Part shown: piece after piece, positions 37,397 to 48,599 of the stretch | Numbering within the stretch: the stretch's first letter is position 1 | Layout of the letters: every line of letters begins with the position of its first letter | Source: Thamnidium elegans | Lineage: Eukaryota; Mucoromycota; Mucoromycetes; Mucorales; Mucoraceae | DNA length: 64,000 nt | NCBI GenBank assembly: GCA_025201345.1 | Contig: JAIXMG010000018.1 | Coordinates: 558,001 to 622,000, forward strand | Direction: 5' to 3' | The notes under the pieces: model-generated | What the model was told of the DNA's origin: nothing | Database searches by the model: none | What the model saw: the letters and a program-made list of their open reading frames with translations, nothing else | Made by a program: the position numbers and the translations under genes

Positions 37397-39934
37397 GGCT
37401 CACCCTCAAGAAAAAAAGATTGTTAACCCCCCGTGGTAAATAATAAGCAGACTACATGCTTCATTATAAAAAAAAAGCTAATTATAATATTTTTGATAGG
37501 TCTACGGCGGCAAAATCCAATCCTCAACAGCAACAACAGCAACAATGGCAACAGTATGCACCGGTAAGTGCACCTATTACTCAAACGCCTGAACAGCAGT
37601 ATGCTTCGTATTATCAACACTACAATCAACAAACACCAGAGCAACAGGCGTATTATCAACAATACTACGCACATAACCCACCTCCACCAGGCATGGAAAC
37701 TTCTCCACCTGGTGTTAGTATGGCTCCACCAGGTACAAATAATTATTCACAGTATGGGTATTATAATCAGCCTACTTATAATGCTCCTGTTTATAATCAA
37801 CCTCGTCCTCCTCCACCTCAACAACAACAACAACAACAGCCACCACCACCACCACCACCACCACCACCTCAACAACAACAGCAGTATCAAGCTAATTATT
37901 ATAATGTACCTCGTGATGCAACTCGGTTTAACACCAATCCCCAACAACCTTTATATCAGCAGAGTAAGTTTTTTTTTTTATGAATAAGATGACGAATACT
38001 TACAACTATTGTAATTTTTTTTAGAGCCAGTAACTAGTATTCCACCTTGGTCTAAAAAGAAAGTGGTAGAACCAGAAGTCACTGCTCCTGTTTATCAAGC
38101 ACCACCACCACAACCCGTTCCCACTCCTGCTACTAAAACTGCAGAGGAAAAGAATAACGAAAAGAATGCTATGGCTTCAGAATCTTGGCCTCCTTCTTTA
38201 CAGTAAGTTTTGTATGTGTGTGTGAGTGTGAGTGTGAGTTTTTTTTTTTTAATAATGATATGTTTTTTTAGACAGTATGTTCAAGATGTATTCGCTAATT
38301 GTTTACCTAATAAGCGAGATCAAGCCGAGTTACAGTTACGTAATTTGATTTTAGAAACTCATCAAGCTGGTACACTGATGACTACAGATTGGAGTGAAAT
38401 GGATTTACCAAGGTAATAAAAAAAATTTTAGCAGAGAAAAAGAGATAGATAGATTAATTTTTTTTTTTGAGCAGTGCTTGTAAACAACAGAAAAAGAAAA
38501 AGAAAGGGTAAACAAAAAAGATAAAATGCAAAAAAAAAAAAAACTGTTTATTAAAGAGTACCTTTTTCATTAGTAAAAAGAATGTGTTGCTTGCTAAAAA
38601 TAATCAATTACAGCAAAAACGTCAACCTACATCCGAGGAAGAAGCAAAGAGATTAAGAAGGGCTAGACGTTTTGAAGAAGACGCAGCACTATTTAAAGCG
38701 GAAAATATATCTACTCCAATGCAATTGATGCAATTGGTAAAGTGGGGTTGTAAATTATATCTTTTATTTTTTATTTTTTGAAAGCTAATTAGTATTTTTT
38801 ATATAGGATGGTAATGATTTTAATTATACTGTTGTAGGTACATCAAAAAAGTTGGAAAAACAATACTTAAGATTGACATCCGTAAGTTGTATTTTTTTTA
38901 AAAAAATATTGGTTACTAAGATACTGTAAAAAAGGCACCGGATCCAGCAACTGTAAGACCATTATCTATTTTAAAGCAAACGCTGGAATTATTAAAGGAT
39001 AAGTGGAGAACAGAACAAAATTATACTTATATTTGCGATCAGTTTAAATCCATGCGTCAGGATTTAACGGTAAGGGGATTGTACACATGTTTTTTTTTTT
39101 TTTTTTTTTACTGTTTTAAACAAGGTAGTTTTTTTTTTCTGTGTGTAGATTCAAAGAATCAAAAATGAATTTACAGTTCAAGTGTATGAAATTCATGCAC
39201 GTATAGCATTAGAAAAGGTAAAATATATATATACAGTAAAGAAGAAGTGATTAAAATACTGATGCTTCATTTTATTAGGGTGATTTGGGAGAGTATAATC
39301 AATGTCAAACACAATTAAAAGGGTTATATAATAGTGGGATTCCTGGACATGTCATGGAGTTTACAGCCTATCGTATTTTGTATTTTTTGCATACACAGAA
39401 TTGGGCAGGTAAAAAAAAAAATACAAAGAAAAAAGGGAAAGATTTTACTTACGGATCAAAAAATAGATGTAAATGCTACCATGGCAGAATTAACAGTGGA
39501 ACAAAAAGAAAATGAGTTTGTTCAACATGCGTTGAATGTGCGTTCATCGTTAGCTACAGGCAATTTCCATCGATTCTTTATTCTTTATAGAAATGCACCT
39601 AATATGGGAGGGTATTTGATAGATCAGTTTTGTGAAAGGGAACGTGTAAGAGCACTGATTGTTCTTTGCAAAGCGTAAGTTTTTATATAATGTTATAATG
39701 TATTCACAAACTAAATGTAATTTTTGTTTTAGTTGTCGTCCTGACCTTCCATTAGATTTCATCCAAAATGAGTTGAGTTTTGAAACAAATGAAGAATTAT
39801 TAAAGTTTCTTGGACAACAAAATGCTAAGATACTGAAAGAAGATGGTAGATTATTAGATACTAGGTTGGCACTTGTTGGATTAACAGAAAGTTTAAAAAA
39901 GTATAAAAAGATTGATATAAAGGGACAGGTTTAA
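37397..39934 (+). CDS. LENG8/Thp3-like SAC3/GANP-domain protein
   Basis: About twelve exons ending at 39932-39934. The N-terminus is Gln/Pro/Tyr-rich with an uninterrupted proline run flanked by glutamines, then [13 protein letters not shown]. The middle has [20 protein letters not shown] and the conserved [16 protein letters not shown]. The C-terminal SAC3/GANP-type helical domain reads [57 protein letters not shown] and [17 protein letters not shown]. This is the LENG8/Thp3 signature. Family members associate with mRNA processing and export factors in the nucleus. No ATG is in frame at the apparent start: the frame joined to STAAKSNP by splicing 37436-37498 opens with GTG at 37395-37397 ([14 protein letters not shown]). 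The true start may be non-AUG or lie in an upstream exon. Confidence 0.8.
37800..37885. repeat. CAA/CCA trinucleotide repeats (polyQ-polyP-polyQ)
   Basis: Adjacent (CAA)n, (CCA)n and (CAA)n runs inside the LENG8-like coding region encode Q-P-Q homopolymers. Likely length-polymorphic. Confidence 0.85.
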
Positions 39935-40014
39935 AGTGGTTTTTTTTTTAAGAAAAAAATAAAATAAGAATTTGTATTTTTTTTTTTTTTTTTTTTTTTA
40001 AAAAAGGGTATAAT

Positions 40015-40924
40015 TTAAGAGGAAGAGTCTTCTTCACTGGTTGTGTATTGCATTAATTTACTACATTCTTCACAAAACCATTTTCCAGCAGGTGGTTCAA
40101 CTAGACCTACACAAGCGTAGTGGAACCATTCTCTTTCGCACTACATAATTTTTTAAAATTAGTATGTTGCACTGTAAAAAAGTGTTGCTATTTACGTTTT
40201 CTCCATCGCATGCAATCATGTCACCAAATGAAACTTGTCTACAGTAACAGTAAGTTGGTTCATTTGGATCAATATCGGTATTTCCCGAAGTAGTAGAAAG
40301 TCCAATAAGTGGATTAGGACGAGACGAATGATGAATTCTGATATATTCCTATAAGTTTTTTACGGCACTTTTTTATATTTATCCATTTGTTATACCTTTT
40401 TCGAATACCACCATCTAATCTCTTTTGTTGAGGTCCTTTTCGTATCCAATCCGATTTATTCAGGTTACTTTTAGTCATCACTTGTGAATCAAGTCTTTCA
40501 ATGTGTCGTGATACAAGGTCGTACATTCTCATAGCTAGTTCTATTTTTTGATCTTGCTTTTGCATAGCCGTCTTGTAGTCTTTTTCTAGTTGCAGACGGG
40601 CTGCTACCATAGGTTGCGTGTTGGCAGTCTCGAGGGCTTTGGTTTGCTTTATATAGGATCTTCTATGTCTAGTGTATGTCTCTCTAAACTCTTTTGAGAG
40701 GGTTTGTTAGTTTTTTTTTCGGCATCTAGAAATAAAGGGGGGGGGGGCTTACTTTGTAGATCATCATCCATGCGTCTTAATTCATGCATATTTTGATCTA
40801 TTTCAGATGGCAAGTTTTGTAAACCTATACTGAGTTATTAAGTCTGTAAATAAAAAAGCGTGTAAAAATAAGACTATTTACTTTCCAAGTAATCTTCATA
40901 AATATCGGCAACAGATAAACTCAT
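40015..40924 (-). CDS. ING-family PHD-finger protein
   Basis: About five exons, ATG at 40922-40924 ([14 protein letters not shown]), stop at 40015-40017. The N-terminal ING domain is helical ([18 protein letters not shown]; then [20 protein letters not shown] and [16 protein letters not shown]). A linker leads to a C-terminal PHD finger: [39 protein letters not shown], a complete C4HC3 zinc ligand set. ING proteins read H3K4me3 through this finger and belong to histone acetyltransferase or deacetylase complexes (Yng1/Yng2/Pho23 in yeast). Which complex cannot be told. An acidic Ser-rich end (TSEEDSSS) follows the finger. Confidence 0.85.
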
Positions 40925-41045
40925 TTTTTTTTTTTAGCTTTGTGAGAAAAAAAGGGGAAAAAAAAACCTTTTTTTTTTATTATTGTTTTATTTATTTTTT
41001 TGAGGGGTGTTTTTTATTTGGGGGGCATCTAAAATATATATTTGT

Positions 41046-42242
41046 TTATTCTTCATCAGAACCATCATCTTCACTACCAGAGTCAGAGGTTTGATCACTT
41101 TCAGAGTCTTGATCACTTTCAGAGTCTTGATTTGGTTCCTTTATTGAGACAGTCTTCTTCTTTTTACTTTGATTAACTTCCTTTGCAGCAATCTTCTTCA
41201 TCATCAAACCTGATTTAGCACCAACAGATTTTTCCCATTCTAATTTGACAGACTTATAAAGTTGCATTGTGAAACGAGCATCCTCAACAGAAGAATGAGA
41301 TCCAGATTGAATACTGATACCCAAGATTTCCTTAACCAACATCTTTAAACCAGGAGTTCTACCCTTTGCTAAATTACGAAAAGGTTTATAACGAGAAGTA
41401 TCTCTAATTAATAAAGTTGGATGAGAGATCATCAAAACTTGTAAATCGTTATAGACCGCATGACCGATTAAAACTCTTCCTCGAATAATAGCTTCTACTT
41501 TGAATTGTGCTTCTTTAAATGTGATTGCTTCATCAGACTCTAAATGTTTTGGTTCAATACCACTGACGTGTGTACGGTAATCAGTTACTACTTCTTGAGG
41601 CTTTACATAGCAATCAAGCAAAACAGCACCGTGGAAATTTACAAGTGAGACACGTGCAAGTGCAGAATCTGTTCCGTCAGGTCCTACACCCACCATCTCA
41701 CAATCAATAGCAACGTATTTACCAAGTCGAGCTTGGTCTCCACTCACTGCGTTCATCTTTGCTAATATGGTCTTTTTTTTTAACTTTTGTTCTTGAGGCG
41801 TGTCTTTTTTACCGTATACGTTCTTTAAATCGTCTTGGTCAATGTCGTCAGCAAACCAGAGTTCATTTTGGTCGGGTATTGTGGATTCTGGTGTTTCTGA
41901 TTCAGTGGAAATTTTAGCGACATGAGAAGCTTTCAATTTTCTGGTTTATTTTGTATTAATATATGTGTAGGATGTTACTCGTAAAAAAAAAAAAAAAAAA
42001 TAGAAAAAAAACTTACTCGATTCTTTGTCTCTTGTTGAAACATTTGTAGTTGGGACTGATGATAAATTCCTCTTCGGTATTCTTTCTCTTTTTCTTTTGT
42101 TCAGTTGGTGCAATGGTCTAGATCTAAACGTGGTTACTATTGAGATCGTGTTATATGTAGCCAAAACAAGTGTATTACTTACAGGTAAGAGTTTCTTCCA
42201 GTTGGAAGAAACTACAGGTGCTGATTTCTTTCCTTTGGCCAT
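41046..42242 (-). CDS. rex4: RNA exonuclease 4 (REXO4, DEDDh)
   Basis: Three exons, ATG at 42240-42242 (MAKGKKSAPVVSSNWKKLLP), stop 41046-41048. The exonuclease fold carries YVAIDCEMVGVGPDG (ExoI, D and E), GHAVYNDLQVLMISHP (ExoII, D) and HSSVEDARFTMQLYK (ExoIII, H and D), the DEDDh set of the REX4/ISG20 group. The N-terminus is Lys-rich and the C-terminus has an acidic Ser/Asp/Glu tail with a short repeat DSESDQ. The yeast homologue acts in pre-rRNA processing in the nucleolus. The exon 2/3 join (…KRQRI-EKLKASHV) is in phase. Divergent from the glucoamylase gene 505 bp away. Confidence 0.9.
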
Positions 42243-42747
42243 GATTTTTAAAAAAAAGTGAAGTGAAAAAGAAGAAAGAAAAAAAAAAAAGAAAAAAAAT
42301 AGGTGGCTTTTTTTTTTATAAGCAGAAGCAGCGTTGTTTTAAAAATTGGTGTTTTTGACAGGTTGAAACAGTTTTTTTTTTTTTTAGCAAACAGAAAAAA
42401 GGAACAGGTTTTACCTTTGCTTGGTTTCTATGATAATTGCAAAAAAAAAACCTCGAAAATATTTACACACTGTAATTTTCAAATAACGTTACACTTTTTT
42501 TTTTCACACTGAAATTTTTTTTGTTAAATCACAGCTGGTTAATCACATGAAGTAATATGATGTCAAAACAAGTATTTTTTGGTGCCTGAAGTTGCTCTTT
42601 CAAATAAATATACTATCTGAGATTTAAAAAGGAGGTCGTCATGGTAGTCCTGTTTACAACAGGTGATTCATACAGATGATTTGACAAGCTTTCTTGGACT
42701 GTGACTTTTTTCTACTTCATAAACAAAAAAAATAAAATAAAAAAAAG
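42243..42747. other. Divergent promoter region between rex4 and glucoamylase
   Basis: Shared 505-bp upstream region of two outward-facing genes. It has homopolymer runs at 42371-42384 and 42494-42502; no defined factor site could be supported. Confidence 0.5.
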
Positions 42748-44269
42748 ATGCGAAACACACCCCTCCTTTTTCTTCAAGAAAAAAAAATGCTTGCTGGATA
42801 CTTGACTTTACTGCTCTTTATAACTTTGGTACATCCAACAGTACAAGATACCAACGCAGACTTGGACCAATGGATATCTAAACAAGATATTATTAGTTTC
42901 CAAACCATTCACCAAAACGTCAACCCACACGGTACAAAACGAGGTTTCTTTGCTGCGTCCCTGTCCACCTATCACCCCAACTACTTTTATACCTGGACAA
43001 GAGACGCTGCACTAGTAGCTCGTGTTCTCACTGGGCTGGATGAAACCAGCGATGATACCTTGATGGACTACGTACAATTTCAAATTGATACTCAGAGCAC
43101 AGAAACACAATGCGGGTGTCTAGGCGAGCCTAAATTCAACACAGACGGGTCTAGCTATCAGGGTACTTGGGGCAGACCTCAAAACGACGGACCTGCTGAA
43201 CGGGCGGTTGCATTTATGCTGATTGCCAAACGATGGATGGATAATGGATATCAAGAGACGGCATGGATATATCACCATCTGGTACCTAGTTTGGTCAAGG
43301 ACCTGGATTATGTTGTGAAAGTCTGGTATCAGGATAGCTTCGATTTATGGGAAGAAGTATTGGGAACTCATTTTTATACTTTGATGATCATGAGACGTGC
43401 ATTGCTGGATAGCGTGGATTTTTTTAACGCGTATGGGAAGAGACCGGTAGATCAGTACAGACTCACCGCTCATTTGATTGCAAAGAGGTTAGAGGGATTT
43501 TGGTCCGTAGAGCATGGGTATATTATGGCAACGCAAGGCGTACGTAATGGCGTACAGAAATTGTCTGGGTTGGATGTTTCGACTTTGTTGGCAGCTAATT
43601 TAGTAGCCAGTCGAAAGGATGGTAAGTGTATATATATATATGACCGAAATGGGATTATTTATTTATTTATGCATAATAACTAGGCTTTTTTTCACCTGGA
43701 TCAGACAAGGTTAGCCCCCCTTTTTTTTTGTATATATATTTATTTATGATTTCTAAGAAATATACTATTAGACGTTGGCTACGGTAGCAGCGTTAGAAAA
43801 CTCTTTTAAATCACTGTACCCAATTAATCACCAACAAGGTCAAAACCTAGGTACATGTATTGGCAGATACCCCGAGGATATCTACGACGGGTACGATACG
43901 TCAGTAGGTAACCCATGGTTCTTAGCCACCGCGGCGTTTACGGAACTGTACTATTTAGCAATTGAAGAATGGAAACGAGTAGGTGTTGAAGTCAATGATA
44001 TCAACCAGCTGTTCTTTCAGAACATTATGCAGATTGAACATGGCTATTATGGACCACAAAGTAACGTATTGAATCACTTGATCAAGGATACGCAATTGGC
44101 CGCTGATAGGTTTTTAAAGACAATCAAGTATCATCAGGCGAATAATGGGTCCATGTCTGAACAGTATGATAGGTACATTGGGTTTATGGCCGGAGCTAGA
44201 GATTTAACTTGGTCTCATGCAGCTTTTATTTCTGCATCAAGAGCAAAATCAGAACGATTTATTCAATAA
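42748..44269 (+). CDS. Secreted GH15 glucoamylase without starch-binding domain
   Basis: Three exons: 42748-43620, about 43683-43708, and about 43773-44269. Two in-frame starts are possible, 42748 and 42787; the second gives a clean signal peptide, [20 protein letters not shown]. The GH15 domain shows [49 protein letters not shown] (catalytic acid Glu), [20 protein letters not shown], and [20 protein letters not shown] (catalytic base Glu in SEQ). It releases glucose from the non-reducing ends of starch and maltodextrins outside the cell. The protein begins directly at the catalytic domain and stops after it. No CBM20 or CBM21 is present, unlike the well-known Rhizopus enzyme with an N-terminal CBM21. 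Confidence 0.92.
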
Positions 44270-44427
44270 TAAAAGAAAGGGTTTTTATATACATGTAAAA
44301 AAAAAAGGGGGGGGGGGAGGGGAGGGGAGATATAACGCCAGAAAAAAAAAAAAAAAAACTATATAGATAAAAGAGAACCAGCCCCAAGACATAATTATTA
44401 TTATTTTTTTTTTTTTAAAAAAAAAAG

Positions 44428-45675
44428 TTATTGTGGTTCATCAATAGGTTGAGTAGGACTAGGTACTTTTCTTCTACCTAATAAAGTAGCATTATTCATA
44501 TTTAATTCAAACAAATTTTTGTTTGATTTTAATTTTGGCTTCTTTTCTTCTAAATGAACCAAATCTAATTTTTCTTTTAATTCATCTACACTTGTTTGAC
44601 TTGAAGAGGTCTCATCTGTGATTAAATCCAACTCGTCTTCTTCTCCATCCGAATCGTTATGTACAGCACTATTAAATAACGAATGTCTGTTTTTACCCTC
44701 AATATGCTTTCTGCGCTGCTTTTCTTCGGTCATACGATGTACTGCATACGAGATATCAAACATTTCCTTCATGGAGGACACACCAGAGAACAAGTCTCGA
44801 CGTGGTGTTGTAGCACCTGAGGCGCCGTTGATAGAAGGGGCACGTGAATTGGCACGAGAGTTGGCACGGGAGTTGATGACGGACGAGGACAGGCCGGATG
44901 CGAATGGGACAGCGGCTTCCAGCTCCTCCTGATCTCTGTTTCTTTCTTGGATCATGCGTTTAAACGCTTCTGCTTCGGTCTCTGCTGGTACACCTACGGT
45001 TTCTAAATCAGTAAACATAGGAACGGAACTAAGGTCAATTGGTTTATCCGTTTGAGATGTTCTAGCCAATATAGCGTCCTTATCAATATCCGACATTGCC
45101 TAAAAGAAAAAAAAAAGGAAGGGGATCATTATATATATATATATATGCACATATGTATATGTATATCTTACCTTGTTCTTCATCCAGGGATGGTCAAGAA
45201 ATTCTAAAATGGTATACCTCTTTTCGGGATCGACATGTAACAAATTCTCTATTAAATCTTTTGCTTCGTTTGAAATGGTGTCCCACCAGGGGCTTAAGAA
45301 TGTGTACTGCCCCTTGGAAACCTTTTCGGTCAGGATTTTAATACTTTCATCGTAGAATGGAGGGAAGCCACATAGTAAGGTGTAAAGAACGCAACCGAGA
45401 GCCCACATATCGACAGACTTGGAGTAGCGCTCGTCCTTGACGATCTCTGGCGCAGTGTAGCCCACAGTACCGCACGGTGTCATCGTCTGCTGGTCCCAGA
45501 CGACTTTGGAAAGCCCAAAATCAGCTATCTTGACTTGACCGATACCGCCTCCTCCTATACCCTCTATGAACTGTCCTTCGTCTTCCTTGGGTTCGTCGAA
45601 TTCGTTAGGTGGAAGTGGTGTAATGCGTTCTTTAAATGGGATAGGTACAAATAATAAATTTTCTGGTTTGATGTC

Positions 45676-45722
<47 letters not shown>

Positions 45723-46517
45723 ATTATTATGCAAATTTATGTGTGCGTGTGTGTTATTTTTACCTGTGAATAACACCCTTTTCCTCATGCAAGTATTTTA
45801 TTCCTTCTGCAACTTGTCGGATACAATGACGAGACAGGTCTTCACTGAAATAGGTTAGACGAACTATTTGATGGAAAATTTCTCCGCCTTCACAGAGTTC
45901 CAAGATAAGGAAATAATGCTATTTTATAATTAGTTCTTGGCTTCTTTTTTTGGGGGGGGGGAGGAGGGAGGGGGGAAGTTTACCTCTTTTGTTTCTATAA
46001 AGTCTAATAGTTTAATGATAGATGGATGGTCTAGTGTTCTCATAATTTGAGCTTCTTTTAATACACTTGCTTTCTAAAATAAATAAAGAGATAGCTTGAG
46101 TATAAGTCAGATTAACACTTACTTTTTTTTTAAAAAAAAGAAAAAAAAAAGCTGAGTCAATTTACCTGTTGATTGTTTAGTTCTAATTTACGAACAATCT
46201 TGATTGCAACTTTTTCGTTTGTGGATAATTTAATAGCTTCATATACTTTTGAGAATGCACCACTATAAAAAAAAAAGTTGTTAGATAAAGTAAAAAAAAA
46301 AAAACAAACAGACTTACTCTCCCAGTTTAGACACAAGTTGATAATTTTCAAGTCCTCCATAATTTGGCATGGTTTGCTTTGCTATTTTTTCTTCTTCTAC
46401 CATACGAGCAGCAGTTTCGTATTTCTGTGTAGTGGAGTTTTTCGAAAGTGTGGAACCGGCTGATGAATAACTCTTTCCATTCTTGATAAAGTTTTTTATT
46501 TGACTGAAAACTGCCAT
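44428..46517 (-). CDS. CaMK/MAPKAP-type Ser/Thr kinase (Srk1/Rck2/Cmk2-like)
   Basis: About seven exons, ATG at 46515-46517, stop 44428-44430. Kinase subdomains: GLENYQLVSKLGE-GAFSKVYEA (Gly loop), KVAIKIVRKLEL (VAIK Lys), ILELCEGGEIFHQIV, GVIHRDIKPENLLF (catalytic loop), KIADFGLSKVV (DFG), TPCGTVGYTAPEIV (activation segment), and SVDMWALGCVLYTLLCGFPP. A 36-residue acidic/Gly insert after the catalytic loop is unusual. The C-terminal 220 residues contain a RANS repeat, SMKEMFDISYAVHRMTEE and a basic patch. Fungal Srk1/Rck2/Cmk kinases act downstream of stress MAPK or calmodulin; which applies cannot be told. An intron at 45679-45719 is essentially a T run on the transcript. Confidence 0.88.
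45679..45719. repeat. A41 homopolymer in kinase intron
   Basis: Forty-one consecutive A, the longest pure run in the window, within an intron of the minus-strand kinase gene near the 3' splice region. Confidence 0.95.
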
Positions 46518-46692
46518 AATATAAATACCGAAAAGAAAAAGAAAAAAAGCAATTTGATTAAAATCATTTTTTATATTTATAGTTGGTCCTCTATTAAAGC
46601 TCCGACAAAGATGTTGTCAATAATTTGTACTGCATAAATTCAAAAAAAGAGACTTTCTCTCCCTTTCTCTTTCAATTGCCTTTCTTTTTGTT

Positions 46693-47827
46693 ATGGATGT
46701 TGATATTCACTGTAACGTTATTAAATGTAGAAGAAAACTCTCTGTGGAAGGACAGGTATATATAGAAATAATTAGGTTTTTTTAAATAGTCTAAATTATA
46801 ATTATATAGGCGTGCGTTACATCTTGTTCACGTAGGTTTATATCACATGCAATATCCCTTTTTATTTATTTATTTATTGTGGATGTTTAAAGATATATTC
46901 TGTCTGGACTGTGCAAAGAGGTCGTTTGATAAAGCATTAGTTTGTCCTGCATGTAAAACCAATTTAGTAGAAGAAAAGTACGTGTCCGTATTCGTGGGGG
47001 GCGGGAGGCTGAAAAACTAAAATTTAAAAGTAGTGATGATATGATACTAGTTCAAATGAACCCTACAGAGGAGTATAAATCGGTAAGATTGTTGTTGTCA
47101 TATGAGGGAGGAAATAAAAATAAAAATAAAAATATAGTCTGTGCTTGCTGGTTTAAAACCAGACAACATTCTAGATATTTGTACAAGAGCCATTGCGTTT
47201 TATGAGTATCAGACTTCACAAGAGTTATCGTTTCAGTCTTTACTGCAAAAGAATTTGCAAGACAAGTACAAGTCCTTGAAGAGTCAGTTTGATATTGTCA
47301 CAAGGGATTTAAATCATATTATTAAAGGTTTGTTCGTGTGTGTGTGTGTGTGTGTGCGTGTGTATATATATACGAATCTGACATGTAACTCACTATATAA
47401 TTAGTTGAAAAGGAAAAACATCAAGGTTTTTTTTTACGTGTATTAATTACTACTGAAAGAGACTAATATTATATACCCCGTAGATCTAGTAAATGAATGC
47501 GAGTCCGAAAAATCTAAATCACAACAACTGTACCAACAACTACAAGAGAAATCCAAACAATTTCAAAAGCTACAAAGCGTTTACGAGAAACTAAAACGAA
47601 AGCATATTGGAAATAACTTGCAAGAGACGTTTACTACACCACCAGCAGCAGCACCAGTACGACCTATGATGACACGGCAGTTTAATAAAAGTGATATTGT
47701 CCCGCATAGGTCAAATGCATCGACTACGAGAATTCCTTCTCCTGTAAAATCTATTTATTCAGTACGAAGTCATCATCGTAGGTTTTATAGTAGTGCTGAC
47801 TCAACGACGTCTAACCGCGTCCCGTGA
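46693..47827 (+). CDS. hei10: HEI10/CCNB1IP1-like meiotic RING E3 ligase
   Basis: Six exons from ATG at 46693; stop 47825-47827. The RING is split over the first exons and rebuilt by splicing: DVDIHCNVIKCRRKLSVEGQ, ACVTSCSH, IFCLDCAKRSFDKALVCPAC. This matches human HEI10 (CNYRKCRIKLSG..WVTACSHIFC..CPAC). Then MNPTEEYKSSVLAGLKPDNI and ILDICTRAIAFYEYQTSQE, again closely HEI10-like, lead into a coiled coil (LYQQLQEKSKQFQKLQSVYE KLKRK). The C-terminus is Ser/Arg-rich. HEI10/Zip3 proteins are SUMO/ubiquitin ligases on the synaptonemal complex that choose crossover sites. Recognition is strong. Confidence 0.88.
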
Positions 47828-48090
47828 TTTTTTTAAATAATAAATTTGCATATGATCTCGGAAGAGAATATATATATATATTTTTGATTTTTATTTGTAG
47901 ACAGGTATTGTTATTATATACAGTCAAACCTATGGAATTTAGCGTAAATGAAAGTAATCGACGCTAAGCTTAATTTTTTTGTCACTTAGGTCAAGACTGA
48001 TTGTCCATGATGGCTAAATAAATTGGCGGAAGGGATGTCATTTATGTTTGGCGTTAAAAATTATATTTTTATTTGAATGAGATATATGTA

Positions 48091-48376
48091 CAGTCCTTCC
48101 ACTCTCATTTTACCGATACTTTGAAAACTTTAACCATTTTTTTTTTTTTTTTTTTTTTTTTGAAATTAAATTGGCCCAAAAAAAAAAGAAACTAGTTTAG
48201 TCAACTGTTTGGACTTAAATTGCCCAGCTTTTCGAAAGTCTTCAAATAGGGTCAACAATTCTTTATTATTATTTTTTAAGCCCGAATGGAGCAAGTTTAA
48301 AAACTGTTCTTAGGATTTATGGATGGCGGTGCGAAAGGGGAGTAACGGCAGGTGAAAAACATACTAATCTAATAGA
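48091..48376 (+). repeat. Left terminal inverted repeat of inner element
   Basis: Inverted copy of 50706-50987, identical over nearly its whole length apart from an A-run length difference. It ends at AATCTAATAGA, after which the two sides diverge. Confidence 0.9.
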
Positions 48377-48599
48377 GCAATAGAGGAGGAGATAAACTAA
48401 ATCATTAACTAACTATACGGTAGTGTGGGTTCGGTTTCTACAAATCTATTTGTTAACTTTATTTTTGCTATGTATCGTGTTTGTTTGGTATAGTGATACA
48501 TTTAATCTTCGATATTTTATTACAAATTTTATATTTTTAGAAATAAAACAATGCTGTATTTCTTTCCAATATACATTTCTTACATCTTTTTACCTTGAA

